From: Clostridiales bacterium 1_7_47FAA
GTDB taxonomy: Bacteria; Bacillota; Clostridia; Lachnospirales; Lachnospiraceae
NCBI GenBank assembly: GCA_000155435.1
Contig: DS990260.1
Coordinates: 619,004-683,003, forward strand
Length of the DNA stretch: 64,000 nucleotides
Direction: 5' to 3'
Translations under genes and position numbers: made by a program
Notes under the pieces: model-generated
Told to the model about the DNA's origin: nothing
Seen by the model: only the letters and a program-made list of their open reading frames with translations
Database searches by the model: none
Part shown: one piece after another, positions 25,704-35,318 of the stretch
How positions within the stretch are numbered: the first letter of the stretch is position 1
How the letters are laid out: every line of letters starts with the position of its first letter

Positions 25704-26867
25704 TCATTCCTGCTCCCAATCCTCAATTAAAAACAGATTACAGTGTCCTTCATCCGTATCAGCCGCATACAGGATCTTACGGCCGTCCCAGCTGAACGTC
25801 GGGTGGCAGTGGGAGTGCTGGTACAGCCATGTGGTATTATGGTTTGCCAGCACCCGGAGGGTTGGTTTCCCATCTATCCCCATACGGATCAATACGATAT
25901 CATCCGTTCCATCCCCCACAAACTCATCTTTTACCGGATTGGCCATATAATGGTTACAGTAAAAAGGCATGGGGACCGTCCTTTGTACCTGTCCGGTTTT
26001 ATCCGCAATACCGAAATAGGGCTGCCTGCCTCCTGAGGAAGGCGGCGTGAATACCTGGGTCCTGTCCGAGGAAATGGTGCCGTCATGGCCGGCTCCCCGG
26101 TTGTCGAACACAATCATCCCATCCCTTGTCCAGAACTCGTGTCCCACGCAGTCGTCCTCCCCCTGCCGGAAACAGGGCCACACATCCCCATTGTCCATGT
26201 TGATAAGCCATATCCTCTGGTTCACGCAGTTCCACGGCCCTTCATGGCAGAACATGGCAATAGAAGGATTGTCCGGGGAAAACTGGAAATGCGACAGCCA
26301 GTTGGTATCCCTCCACACATCATGGAAACCCGTGCCATCCATGTTGACCACGGAAATCCGGCTGTCCTTGATTGCATACATTTTATCCTTAAATCCCGAA
26401 TAATTAGGGCCGCCGTCCTGCCTGGCCCCCACATCCTCATTGCGTATGAACCCAATCCGCTTCCTGTCGCTGCTGACCGAGAAATTCTGTACCAGCATGT
26501 CATGGTCCTCATATACCACCTTCACGGTCTTTTCCCGCGTATCCATCACCTTTAAACGGTATCCGGACCAGTACACAAGATACCGGCTGTCCCTTGTCTT
26601 GGTGGCCGTGCTCAGCCAGACCCCCTCCGGCTCATCCGTTACCTGGGTCATCACGCCTGTATCCAGCTCCATATGGAACAGGTTATAAATACCCCTGCCA
26701 TTACAGCGGTCCGAGAAAAAGTATAGGGAGTTACTATCCCCATCAAAGGAATTATCTGTAAAATACATATGGAAATTCACATGTCTGTCCGTCAGCTGTT
26801 TTATGCGCAGCCCGCTTTTTGGGTCCGTATACTCTTTTATTTCTGACGGAAACCTGTCTCCTGTCAT
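25704..26867 (-). CDS. Oligogalacturonate lyase-like (PL22) enzyme
   Basis: The 387-residue protein is a seven-bladed propeller of the oligogalacturonate lyase family. It starts RFPSEIKEYTDPKSG and FHMYFTDNSF as these enzymes do. The metal-site region YQHSHCHPTFSWDG near the C-terminus keeps the conserved Q/H-x-x-H-x-H arrangement, and SHFQFSPDN supplies another conserved histidine. There is no signal peptide, so it acts in the cytoplasm. It would cleave unsaturated or short pectin oligomers imported by the ABC system of the same operon. Confidence 0.85.
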   Translation of the reverse strand: MTGDRFPSEIKEYTDPKSGLRIKQLTDRHVNFHMYFTDNSFDGDSNSLYFFSDRCNGRGIYNLFHMELDTGVMTQVTDEPEGVWLSTATKTRDSRYLVYWSGYRLKVMDTREKTVKVVYEDHDMLVQNFSVSSDRKRIGFIRNEDVGARQDGGPNYSGFKDKMYAIKDSRISVVNMDGTGFHDVWRDTNWLSHFQFSPDNPSIAMFCHEGPWNCVNQRIWLINMDNGDVWPCFRQGEDDCVGHEFWTRDGMIVFDNRGAGHDGTISSDRTQVFTPPSSGGRQPYFGIADKTGQVQRTVPMPFYCNHYMANPVKDEFVGDGTDDIVLIRMGIDGKPTLRVLANHNTTWLYQHSHCHPTFSWDGRKILYAADTDEGHCNLFLIEDWEQE

Positions 26868-26894
26868 GGCTGTCCCCTTTCTATACCATTTATA

Positions 26895-27908
26895 TCACAT
26901 TTTTTCCCTTACATCCAGAAGTTCCGGTATCTGCAGGTCCATGGATGCAAATGCATCCCGTATCCGCGCCGCCTTGCTACACCCAAGGATCAGGAAGGTC
27001 TCAAACTCCCTGGTCAGCACATACTGTATGACCAGGGATGATACATCAATCCCTGTCCGAAGGCTGGCTTCCCTGATTCTCCTGGCCCTTGCCATATTTT
27101 CCTCTGTCAGATATTTTTTCCTTGTGTCTTCATTCAGTGCATCCTCCCCCTGTTCCAGATACAGGCTGAAAAAGCCCTGGGCCTGGGCGGAATAGGCGTA
27201 CAGAGGAATATCTGCCGTCCTGTACCATTCATAGGATACAGGATCCATGCAGATAACGGATTCATCCCCCCATGCCTCAGGTGTACAGACGCCCAATCCA
27301 AACTGTATCTGGCTCATGGAGAACCCCTGTTTCCCCGCCGCCCCAGCATAGGCATTGGCTGCCTGGATCCGCTCCGTGGTCCAGTTGGAAGCACCCACAT
27401 AGCGGACCAGCCCCTGGCGGACCAATGCATCACAGGTATCCACAATCTCCTCTACCGGGCGCTCCCTCTCATCCCTGTGAAGCCAGAACACATCCACGTA
27501 TCCTGTTCCCAGGGCATCCAGGCTTTTATGGAGTTCTTCCTCCAGATGGGAACAGGACAGACAGCCCCGGTCCCTGTTATATCCTCTTGGCATCAGTCCG
27601 CCTTTGGTTCCGATAAAAAGCGTTTCCCTCTGCCCGTGTTCCTTCAGCCACATGCCGATGGCCTGCTCGCTTGTACCGTCCCGGCCATCCAGCCAGCTGG
27701 CATAGCTCCTGGCCGTGTCAATCTGGTTCCCGCCCAGGGACGTATATACCTGGAGCAGCTTAGCTGACTCTGTCCTGCTTATCCTGCTGCCAAAATACAT
27801 GGTCCCCAGCGCTATGGTGCTGACGGGGGAACCATCCGCACAGCAGAACCTGGAACTGTATCTCCGGTCATTGCCCGCCTGTCCGCGGATTCCTTTATCG
27901 CTTCGCAT
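26895..27908 (-). CDS. Aldo/keto reductase
   Basis: The 337-residue enzyme has the aldo/keto reductase landmarks: STIALGTMYFG, the catalytic aspartate in IDTARSY with the tyrosine nearby, lysine in FIGTKGGL, histidine in DVFWLHRDE, and RYVGASNW. It reduces or oxidises a carbonyl with NADP(H), probably a sugar acid or keto product of the pathway. I start at MRSDKG because AGGAG lies seven bases upstream. The longer frame runs back through the glycosidase gene. It overlaps the end of that gene by 14 bp. Confidence 0.9.
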   Translation of the reverse strand: MRSDKGIRGQAGNDRRYSSRFCCADGSPVSTIALGTMYFGSRISRTESAKLLQVYTSLGGNQIDTARSYASWLDGRDGTSEQAIGMWLKEHGQRETLFIGTKGGLMPRGYNRDRGCLSCSHLEEELHKSLDALGTGYVDVFWLHRDERERPVEEIVDTCDALVRQGLVRYVGASNWTTERIQAANAYAGAAGKQGFSMSQIQFGLGVCTPEAWGDESVICMDPVSYEWYRTADIPLYAYSAQAQGFFSLYLEQGEDALNEDTRKKYLTEENMARARRIREASLRTGIDVSSLVIQYVLTREFETFLILGCSKAARIRDAFASMDLQIPELLDVREKM

Positions 27909-29082
27909 GCCTGCACTCCTCCCAAAGCCCGGCCATGTAATGCAATGGATTATGGCCCAGATAATCCCTGCAGGGCATGTTAAACCCGGTCTGCGGTTTC
28001 CTTTGTACCTGTTCAGGCCGTCCTCCAAGGGAATCATAGAATTCCCAGATACAGCCGGTCTGGAAATAAATCCGGGAAGTCCCGTCAAGGGCGGCTTCCA
28101 GCAGGCGCCCTGCCTCCTCATATCTGCCATACCTCATACAGCCCCTGGCAGCCCACATGGTCATGGAATTCCAGGCAGGGCCTCTCCACATCCGTTTCTC
28201 ATACAGGGAATCCTGCAGGGAGACGGTAGGGACAGGGTGCCGTGACAGGAATTCCTGTTCATTCATCATATGGCGCTCAATGATATATCCGGCCTGTTCA
28301 GGATCCGCGGCCCCCACAATCACCGGCCAGAAGCCTTCCAGGCACAGGTGCCTGTATTTGGGACAGTCCACGGACCAGCTGTCATAAAAGAAACCTGTTT
28401 CCCTGTCATACAGGACATTCCTTATATACTGTCCCAGGCCATCCCTTTTTTCCTCAAGGGTCCTGTCCCTGATACCGTACAGTTCCTGCTGCCATGCCAG
28501 AAGGCGGTCATACATGAGATATACGTGGGAACAGGCATCCACACAGGACTTTTCCCCTTCCGGGACCTCCATGAACCGGATTCCCTCATCCACGCCGCTT
28601 TCCCAGAGATGGTTTTTAATATCCGTATAATAAAAGCCTCCGTCCATTGCCCTGCGGCTGTGTTCAAACCAGGACACCTGGCGTTCAAGGGCATCCGCAC
28701 AGGTTTTCAGCCACGCCTTATCCCTGTTTTTCCCATATATCAGATCTGCCGCAGATACCCATACCGGGGGATGGGTCTGGTCCGGCGCCCAGTCCGCAGG
28801 GGCGTCCTCCCTCATCCATATGATACTTGGGATCATGCCGTCCTCCTGCTGAAGGCTTATCAGGTTGTCAATCTGATACCTGGCCTGGGCCGGATCATCC
28901 TCAAGAAGGTCCAGGGCGATGTGCACTGCATCCCAATGTCCAAATGCCGGGCCGTAGCAGTAGCCAGGGCCGATATCCTCCCATGGATAAGGCAGCACGC
29001 CCTGGGGCTGGAACTGGCTTTTTCCGTGAAGCATTTTCACATAGTCAAGCACTGGCCCCCATTCACTTTTACCGTAATTCAT
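27895..29082 (-). CDS. Alpha/alpha-barrel glycoside hydrolase (MGH1/GH63-like)
   Basis: The 395-residue soluble protein resembles the (alpha/alpha)6 glycosidases of the trehalase/GH63/mannosylglycerate hydrolase type. Blocks seen are FGHWDAVHIALDLL, QQEDGMIPSIIW, WSWFEHSR-like helices, MWRGPAWNSMTMWAARG and an acidic end GCIWEFYDSLGG. The catalytic acid is probably in the FGHWD region and the base near IWEFYD (inference from the family). There is no signal peptide, so it trims imported oligosaccharides. It follows the binding-protein gene after a strong hairpin. Confidence 0.82.
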   Translation of the reverse strand: MNYGKSEWGPVLDYVKMLHGKSQFQPQGVLPYPWEDIGPGYCYGPAFGHWDAVHIALDLLEDDPAQARYQIDNLISLQQEDGMIPSIIWMREDAPADWAPDQTHPPVWVSAADLIYGKNRDKAWLKTCADALERQVSWFEHSRRAMDGGFYYTDIKNHLWESGVDEGIRFMEVPEGEKSCVDACSHVYLMYDRLLAWQQELYGIRDRTLEEKRDGLGQYIRNVLYDRETGFFYDSWSVDCPKYRHLCLEGFWPVIVGAADPEQAGYIIERHMMNEQEFLSRHPVPTVSLQDSLYEKRMWRGPAWNSMTMWAARGCMRYGRYEEAGRLLEAALDGTSRIYFQTGCIWEFYDSLGGRPEQVQRKPQTGFNMPCRDYLGHNPLHYMAGLWEECRHAKR

Positions 29083-29111
29083 GACTTTCCTCCTCTTATC
29101 TTACATGGACA

Positions 29112-29148
29112 GGAAGGGATACGGATTCCTGTCATCCGTATCCCTTCC
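29112..29148 (-). promoter_or_regulatory. 15-bp perfect intercistronic hairpin after the binding-protein gene
   Basis: GGAAGGGATACGGAT and its exact complement flank a 7-base loop; no T tract follows. It probably stabilises the upstream binding-protein mRNA and lowers expression of the enzymes downstream. Confidence 0.75.
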
Positions 29149-29157
29149 TGCCGCCTG

Positions 29158-30561
29158 TTATTTCTTAATCAGCTGCGTATATTCTGCCTCCGCACCTGTC
29201 ATGGCATCTGCCCATTCTGTCAGGAACTCCTCCGAGGATTTCTGTCCTGCCAGCACTGCCTGGAATCCCGGCGCTGCAATGGAATCCTGGATGGACTGGT
29301 AATCCGGCAGATACAGAGGATACGGGAAAGCAATCGTATTGTCATCAGACTGCATCTTCATTGCCTCATTGATGTGCTGTGTGTTTACGACCCAGTCTTC
29401 ATTGGTCAGGTCCGTGTGGGTAGGCACCTGGCCAATATTCTGGTTCCAGTAACTCTGTGACTCCGCGGAGCACAGGAAGCTGATGAACCTCCACGCCTCA
29501 TCCTTGACCTGGGACTGCTTGAACATGACATAGCCATTGACCGGATAGCCGCCGGAAATCACACGTTTCCCTGTGGCTGATACAGGCGGTGCGAATGCAA
29601 AGAACTTACCTTCTCCCAGGGTCTTGCTGTGCTCGCCGAAGGAACCCAGGTTATGCTGTATCATTGCCGCGCTTCCAGTGTCAAAGGCAGCTACCATTTC
29701 CTTATATCCGTTGGAAATATCGCTCTCCGGTGTGTACTTGTTATAGATATCCTTAAGCCGGTCCAGGGCCTCCACGTTCTTCGGGTCATTGAGCGTGGAT
29801 TTCCCATCCTCCGTAAATGGCTGCGTGATGCCGGAATATGCGTACAGGTATTCCTGAAGCTGCATGGGGCCGCCTGCCCCGCCGCGGATGCTGAACCCGT
29901 AGGTGCCTGCATCGCTGTCCGTAAACAGTTCAACCAGATCATAGAAGTCATCCCAAGTCCCGGGCGCCTCCACCCCTTTCTCCTCAAACCAGTCCTTCCT
30001 TCCCCAGAACATCGGGTTAAAGGTGGATGTGTTAGGTATACAGTACAGTTTGTCATCCACGGACAAGGTGCGCAGGGATTGGACGATGGACTGGTTAATC
30101 TTGTCATGTTCCTCCCATGAATCAAAGTACGCATCAAGTGGCTCCAGGGCGTCATTTAAGATGAATCCTGCCTGCCACTGGGGCGGCATGCCGCACACAT
30201 CCGGGGCAGCGTTTCCGGTTACCGCAACCTCAATCTTGTTCTTCGCATCACTGTTGGGAAGGCCCACATACTCAATCTTGATATCCGGGTTCTGCTCCTC
30301 AAACCGTTTAATCAGCTCCTCATAATACGGCGTCCGGTTGGGACCTGCATTCTCATCCCAGAAAACAACGGTCTTAACCTCCCCGGAGGCAGCCTTTCCA
30401 TTATCCGCTTTTCCGGTATCCCCCTTCCCGTCCGCGCTTTCAAGAGCCTCCGTGGCCTGTCCGGCCGGGGCAGCCGGCGCATCCTCCTTGGAACCGCATC
30501 CGTACAGCATGGAACCTGCCATACACACCCCCAGTGTCACTGCTAATAATTTCTTCCTCAT
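29158..30561 (-). CDS. ABC sugar-binding lipoprotein (family 1 SBP)
   Basis: The 467-residue protein begins with a lipoprotein signal peptide and lipobox SMLYGC (C22). An acidic/alanine linker and a type 1 extracellular solute-binding fold follow (VVFWDENAGPNRTPYYEELI, RFEEQNPDIKIEYVGL, KDWFEEKGVEAPGTWDDF). It captures an oligosaccharide and delivers it to the two permeases encoded just upstream. No ATPase gene is present, so a shared MsmX-type ATPase is expected. AGGAGG precedes the ATG. The intercistronic hairpin after it fits the usual high expression of binding proteins. Confidence 0.95.
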   Translation of the reverse strand: MRKKLLAVTLGVCMAGSMLYGCGSKEDAPAAPAGQATEALESADGKGDTGKADNGKAASGEVKTVVFWDENAGPNRTPYYEELIKRFEEQNPDIKIEYVGLPNSDAKNKIEVAVTGNAAPDVCGMPPQWQAGFILNDALEPLDAYFDSWEEHDKINQSIVQSLRTLSVDDKLYCIPNTSTFNPMFWGRKDWFEEKGVEAPGTWDDFYDLVELFTDSDAGTYGFSIRGGAGGPMQLQEYLYAYSGITQPFTEDGKSTLNDPKNVEALDRLKDIYNKYTPESDISNGYKEMVAAFDTGSAAMIQHNLGSFGEHSKTLGEGKFFAFAPPVSATGKRVISGGYPVNGYVMFKQSQVKDEAWRFISFLCSAESQSYWNQNIGQVPTHTDLTNEDWVVNTQHINEAMKMQSDDNTIAFPYPLYLPDYQSIQDSIAAPGFQAVLAGQKSSEEFLTEWADAMTGAEAEYTQLIKK

Positions 30562-30572
30562 AATGAACCTCC

Positions 30573-31409
30573 TTATCCTTTTACAGCTCCGGCCGTCAAA
30601 CCTCCGACCAGATACTTCTGCACATATATGAACATCAGAATCGCCGGGGCCAGCGCAATCATGCTTCCTGCTGCCAGCGCCCCATAGTTAATATCAAATT
30701 GTCCCTGCATGAACGAAAGACCTACCGGTATGGTGAATTTCTTTGTATTGTTCACAAACATCAGTGCAAACAGGAATTCATTCCAACAGGATATAAAGGA
30801 AAATGACGCGCACGCCACCACTCCCGGCGTCAGCACGGGCAGCACCACCTTAACCAGGGCCTGGAACCTGGAGCATCCGTCCACATAGGCGGCTTCCTCC
30901 AGATGATACGGTATCTTCTCCACAAACCCCTTCATCATGATGGATGAAAATGGAATCTGGAATGTGGTGTAAACCAGGATCAGGGACCAGTGGTTGTTAA
31001 TCAGGTGCAGCTTTGAAAATGTAATGAACAGCGGTATGATCAACATGGCACTGGGTATGAACTGGGTACATAAAAGCACCAGCATGAACGGCTGTTTCCC
31101 TTTAAACTTAAATCTGGACAGGGCATATCCCACCAGCAGTGCGCTGGCCACCGTCATGAGGCAGGCCACGGCAGATACCAGAAGGCTGTTAAGGAAATAC
31201 TGGGAAAAGCCCACATCCCTCCAGGCCGTAACATAGTTCATGGCAGTCGCCGGGTCAGGCAGGTAGCGCACAGGCCGCTTGATGATGTCCCCCTCCACCT
31301 TCAGGGACGTGACCAATGTCCAGTAAAAGGGGAAACAGATGAAACCCACAAACGCGGTCAGCGGCAGCAGACGGTATATGATTAAATCCTTCCATTTCCT
31401 GGCTTTCAT
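30573..31409 (-). CDS. ABC sugar permease, MalG-type
   Basis: The 278-residue inner-membrane permease has six membrane segments and the EAA loop EEAAYVDGCSRFQALVKVVL for contact with the ATPase. Its N-terminus (LPLTAFVGFICFPFYWTL) and the SLSFMQG-type end are usual for the MalG/UgpE branch. The start overlaps the stop of the MalF-type gene by four bases (ATGA), so the pair is coupled. Confidence 0.95.
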   Translation of the reverse strand: MKARKWKDLIIYRLLPLTAFVGFICFPFYWTLVTSLKVEGDIIKRPVRYLPDPATAMNYVTAWRDVGFSQYFLNSLLVSAVACLMTVASALLVGYALSRFKFKGKQPFMLVLLCTQFIPSAMLIIPLFITFSKLHLINNHWSLILVYTTFQIPFSSIMMKGFVEKIPYHLEEAAYVDGCSRFQALVKVVLPVLTPGVVACASFSFISCWNEFLFALMFVNNTKKFTIPVGLSFMQGQFDINYGALAAGSMIALAPAILMFIYVQKYLVGGLTAGAVKG

Positions 31410-32299
31410 GCCTTCTCCTCCTCTCCGAATCCTGTCAGCTTAATATAGGCTGCTGCGAACACCGCCAGGATGACAAATGAAATCACTGCAATGGCGGATC
31501 CGTATCCAAAGTTACTGTCCCTGATGGCTGTCTGGGTTATATACATGGTCAGGGTCATGGTGCGGTTCACCGGCCCGCCTCCCGTCAGGTTGTAAATCAC
31601 ATCCACATTGTTGAACTCCCACACAGCCCTTAAAAGGGTGGACAATACAATGGTTTCCTTAAGATGCGGCAAGGTAATGTAGAGGAATTTGCTCCATCTG
31701 GTCCCTCCGTCAACCGAGCACGCTTCATACTCCTCATCCGGTATGCTCTGAAGGCCCGCCAGAAGCATGATGGCAAAAAACGGGATACCGCGCCACAGTT
31801 CCGCAACCGTCAAGGCTGCAAAGGAGGTGCCGTAACCGGAAATCCATGCAATCCCCTTCTTAATGATACCCATTTTCATGAGAAGGTCATTGACCACGCC
31901 CATATTCTCATTGTACATTAACGACCACATCATGGATGTCAGCACGCCTGACACGGCCCACGGCGCGAACACAATGGCCCTTAAGATGCCACGGCCCCTA
32001 AACCTCTGGTTCAGGACCAGGGCAATCATAAGCCCGAATACCAGCTGAAGCCCCACCTGGACAACCACCCATTTAACAGAAACAAGGAGGCTGGCCCTAA
32101 AGGTCTTATCCTCTGTCAGGATTTTTATGATATTGCCAGGCCCCACAAATCCTCTCAGATAAGGCTTGTTGGTGGCATAGTTCTGAAGGCTGTAATAAAA
32201 CACGTTCAGGATCGGGTATGCCATGAACAGCAGCAAAAACACGATTGCCGGCGTCAAAAAACAATATGGCAGGTACCTGCTTCCAATCTTCTTACTCAT
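31406..32299 (-). CDS. ABC sugar permease, MalF-type
   Basis: The 297-residue permease has six membrane segments and the EAA loop near DEEYEACSVDGGTRWSKFL. The YLPYCFLTPAIVFLLLF start and the NVDVIYNLTGGGPVNRT block are typical of the MalF/UgpA branch. It is the first gene of the eight-gene operon running to 22272. A TATAAT box lies at 32345-32350, with no convincing -35. Confidence 0.95.
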   Translation of the reverse strand: MSKKIGSRYLPYCFLTPAIVFLLLFMAYPILNVFYYSLQNYATNKPYLRGFVGPGNIIKILTEDKTFRASLLVSVKWVVVQVGLQLVFGLMIALVLNQRFRGRGILRAIVFAPWAVSGVLTSMMWSLMYNENMGVVNDLLMKMGIIKKGIAWISGYGTSFAALTVAELWRGIPFFAIMLLAGLQSIPDEEYEACSVDGGTRWSKFLYITLPHLKETIVLSTLLRAVWEFNNVDVIYNLTGGGPVNRTMTLTMYITQTAIRDSNFGYGSAIAVISFVILAVFAAAYIKLTGFGEEEKA

Positions 32300-32344
32300 A
32301 TCCTCATTCCCCTCTTCTGTTCCAGGTCATATCTGAACTGTAAC

Positions 32345-32350
32345 ATTATA
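32345..32350 (-). promoter_or_regulatory. Likely -10 box of the PL22/ABC operon
   Basis: TATAAT about 45 bp upstream of the first permease gene. No good -35 box is present, as expected for a promoter that needs the YesN regulator. Confidence 0.5.
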
Positions 32351-32586
32351 GTACCGGATAAAAGGAAAATTTGATATGAAATAATTTATACAAAAATCTA
32401 TAATATTTTTATGTGTGTGTTCCGCTATTGCTGCCGGGACTTCCGATTGTTTATCTGAATCCGGTATGCTAGAATATAATCAGATGAAACAGAAAGGGGT
32501 GGGAAGATGAGGATTGCAGCTTCCAGGTAACAGTGCAGGGTTCCTGTCAGGGGCCTTGCTGATTGACATCAGATTAGGAGGCCAAT

Positions 32587-33351
32587 ATGTCATATTTTAA
32601 ATATCAGGGAAAAAATATCCATTACGAAGAAACAGGCAGCGGCAGGCCATTATTCCTGCTCCACGGCAACACGGCATCATCCAACATGTTTTATGAGATA
32701 GCCGGCAGATATGCAGGGCATCACAAAGTAGTCCTCATTGATTTCCTGGGACACGGAAAGTCGGACAGGCTGACAGAGTTCCCGGCAGACTTATGGTTTG
32801 ATGAGGCCATGCAGGTCATCGGACTTATGAAGACCAGGCAGTACGGCAAAGCAGATATCATCGGCAGCAGCGGAGGCGCCCTGGCCGCAATCAACGTGGC
32901 CCTGGAGGCGCCGGAACTGGTTGGGAAAGTCATTGCCGACAGCTTTGAAGGCGAGACTCCGCTGAAGGCATTTACCCAGAACATCGAACAGGACCGCGAG
33001 GCATCCAAGAAGGATGAAAATGCCAGGATGTTCTACTATTATATGAACGGGGATGACTGGGAACATGTGGTGGATTGCGACACCTCCGCCATCCGCCGGC
33101 ATGATAGTACCATCGGTAAATTCTTCCATAAACCCCTGGAGGGCTTCCAGCCGGATATCCTGCTGACCGGAAGCAGGGAGGATGAATTTATCTGTTCCCT
33201 TGAAACAGACTACTTTGAACGGGTCTATGGGGAGATGATCAGGAAAATCGGCCATGGGAAAATCCATCTGTTTGACACAGGCGGCCATCCGGCCATGCTG
33301 TCCAACCAGCAGGTATTCCTTGAGATAAGCCGTGGTTTTTTAGAGGAATAA
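32587..33351 (+). CDS. Alpha/beta hydrolase
   Basis: The 254-residue protein is a single alpha/beta hydrolase domain. It has the oxyanion region FLLHGNTASSNMF, the nucleophile elbow IGSSGGALAA, the acid in TGSREDEF and the histidine near DTGGHPAML. The pattern fits small esterases or C-C hydrolases; the substrate is unknown. There is no signal peptide. AGGAGG lies a few bases before the ATG. It is a single gene with a strong shared terminator downstream. Confidence 0.92.
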   Translation: MSYFKYQGKNIHYEETGSGRPLFLLHGNTASSNMFYEIAGRYAGHHKVVLIDFLGHGKSDRLTEFPADLWFDEAMQVIGLMKTRQYGKADIIGSSGGALAAINVALEAPELVGKVIADSFEGETPLKAFTQNIEQDREASKKDENARMFYYYMNGDDWEHVVDCDTSAIRRHDSTIGKFFHKPLEGFQPDILLTGSREDEFICSLETDYFERVYGEMIRKIGHGKIHLFDTGGHPAMLSNQQVFLEISRGFLEE

Positions 33352-33355
33352 ACAG

Positions 33356-33386
33356 CAGGGGCCAGAGGAGCAATCCTCTGGCCCTG
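33356..33386. terminator. Bidirectional terminator between convergent genes
   Basis: CAGGGGCCAGAGGA pairs with TCCTCTGGCCCTG around GCAA, with one bulged G. Confidence 0.85.
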
Positions 33387-33411
33387 TCTGAATTTCCTTT
33401 ATGATTGTTTC

Positions 33412-35046
33412 CTAATCCCCCAAAGAATATACTGCCGTAAAATATCCTCTTGGGTTATAGCTGAGGCAGTTTCCCCCCAGCATCCCCTGCACGCCGTCCA
33501 TTCCCTGCCCCCTGTCAGAAGGCAGTATCTCCTGCTGGGATCTGGATGCCATGGCGACACCTGTATAAGAACCTTCAACCGCGCCCTTCAGGATATAGAT
33601 ATCCCCCTCATAGATTGTCTTCATCACCGTATCTGCGCTTGTCTGCCACAGTTCATAGGTACCGGAACCGTAATCCAGGGTAAGTCCCGTTTCTTCACCA
33701 CTCCCGGACGGATTACTGCCTTCTTCATACAGCACATATCCGTAAACGGTTTCCTGCCCTTTTGTTCCCGGGTCCAGCGCCAGCATCCTGTGCTCACCGG
33801 TCCGTTCATTCAGCACAACCTGAACTTCCCCTCCATCCGCCATAAGCTTTACCTGCTCCGCCGTAATGGCCGCAGGTATGGAAATGCTTCCCTGTACAAC
33901 ATAATACGCCCCCATATCCCTGGCGGTCGATAAATCCGCATACAGTCCCGTTTCAGGATGATTACCCAGCAGGGATAGATAAGGTGCAAAGGGAAGGTCT
34001 TCCAATCCATACTGGTTCTGCCCGTCCAGACGGTTCCTGTCCGGATTCCCCTCCATCTCTTTTATGAAAGCAATATTATTCTTTTCCACATCGGATAGGA
34101 GGGATTCGGAAAATGCATCCGGCTCCATGATTCCCCTGTACCACATCTTACCGGAATAGTATTGGTTCAGTACATCGGATTTGAACTTCCTGCCATGGGC
34201 CGCATAAATCTCATTCCTGAGCAGCATCAGGTCCTCCGTAGGCCACAGGCATAAATCAGCTTTGCAGAGATTTCTGGTAAAGACATCCGGAAATGTGAAG
34301 CTCCCCTCCCAGGGATAGTAATCCCCTGCAAAAGCGCCGTTTCCCTCCACAGAGATATGCCTGTCGGTCAGATCCGGGGTTAAGTGGAAGGTTACCGTAT
34401 AGGATGGATTCCCTGCTTCCGTTTCCGCGCCTGCAAGATATTCCTGAGGCTGTACCTCATATGAAAGTCTCCCTTCCTCCGTCAGGAATTCCGTACTGTC
34501 CATAACAGAAAAGGCATCGGCATAATCCTGAATCAGGAAACTGCATTCCAGCCATTCTGTTTCCATGCCGCCCTTTGCCGGACGGAGGGAAATGCGCCGC
34601 CGGATATCCCCTGCCTGAAAGAAAGTACCTGTAAATATGGTATTATCCGTCCTCAGGTTTCGGGCAGCTTTGCTGATGACATATTGATTTTGGGTGATTG
34701 GCCGCCCCTGGCCTGAATCTGATTCCCGGCTGCCTGGCTGGCCCTGGCCTGCCTGCTGGTCATTGTCCCGGCTCTGGTCTATATTCCGGTCACTGCCCTG
34801 GCTCTGGTCTGCATTCCGGTCGCTGCCCTGGCTCTGGTCTGCATTCCGGTCACTGCCCTGGCTCTGGTCTTCATCCTTCCCGGCATGACCCGTGCCATCT
34901 TCCCATCCTTCCTGCCCTGGCTTTAAGGACTGTTCCGTCTGCTGTCCCCCACCCGTCATAACATCCAAACCAGAGTCTTTTCCCTGGCAGGAAGCCAGTA
35001 CCATACACGCTGCCAGCATGTAACCCAATCCAATCTTTCTTTTCAT
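33412..35046 (-). CDS. YARHG-domain lipoprotein with Gln/Ser/Asp repeats
   Basis: The 544-residue protein begins with a lipoprotein signal (MKRKIGLGYMLAACMV, lipobox VLASC). A low-complexity linker follows with three copies of DQSQGSDRNA. In the middle it carries a YARHG domain (LMLLRNEIYAAHGRKF, then WYRGIMEPDAFSES and NNIAFIKEME). YARHG domains occur in extracytoplasmic proteins of gut firmicutes, with a suspected wall-related role. I chose the ATG at MKRKIG since it begins a regular signal peptide. An ATG at 35076 with GAGG upstream is an alternative. No linked partner genes are seen. Confidence 0.82.
   Translation of the reverse strand: MKRKIGLGYMLAACMVLASCQGKDSGLDVMTGGGQQTEQSLKPGQEGWEDGTGHAGKDEDQSQGSDRNADQSQGSDRNADQSQGSDRNIDQSRDNDQQAGQGQPGSRESDSGQGRPITQNQYVISKAARNLRTDNTIFTGTFFQAGDIRRRISLRPAKGGMETEWLECSFLIQDYADAFSVMDSTEFLTEEGRLSYEVQPQEYLAGAETEAGNPSYTVTFHLTPDLTDRHISVEGNGAFAGDYYPWEGSFTFPDVFTRNLCKADLCLWPTEDLMLLRNEIYAAHGRKFKSDVLNQYYSGKMWYRGIMEPDAFSESLLSDVEKNNIAFIKEMEGNPDRNRLDGQNQYGLEDLPFAPYLSLLGNHPETGLYADLSTARDMGAYYVVQGSISIPAAITAEQVKLMADGGEVQVVLNERTGEHRMLALDPGTKGQETVYGYVLYEEGSNPSGSGEETGLTLDYGSGTYELWQTSADTVMKTIYEGDIYILKGAVEGSYTGVAMASRSQQEILPSDRGQGMDGVQGMLGGNCLSYNPRGYFTAVYSLGD
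34785..34875 (-). repeat. 30-bp tandem repeats coding DQSQGSDRNA
   Basis: Three nearly identical 30-bp copies, plus a degenerate fourth, encode the linker of the YARHG lipoprotein. The high identity suggests recent duplication. Confidence 0.9.
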
Positions 35047-35318
35047 CCAATCAACACCTGCCTGTCTTTTCCCCATAGGAAAGCATCCTCTGTCTGCATC
35101 CCTATCCACTGTTATGCACATATGAACGTCAAAACACACTTAAATCTTCCAGGAAGGCAGATTTTCAATTGCGTCAGCAGTCTTTCCGCTTTCCATCGTC
35201 ACTTAAAAGTATACTACAGACATCAGAAAAGGACTATTAATTTTCCCTTGCAGAATTCTTAGGGTGTGTTTGAAAATTGCTTTCTGTCAGCCGTGCGTCC
35301 ATGTACCTGACAGCAGGG

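Noticed and set aside
28270-29460. 396-residue plus-strand open frame opposite the glycosidase and binding-protein genes
   Set aside because: It is a shadow of two clear minus-strand genes, with no ribosome binding site or family resemblance.
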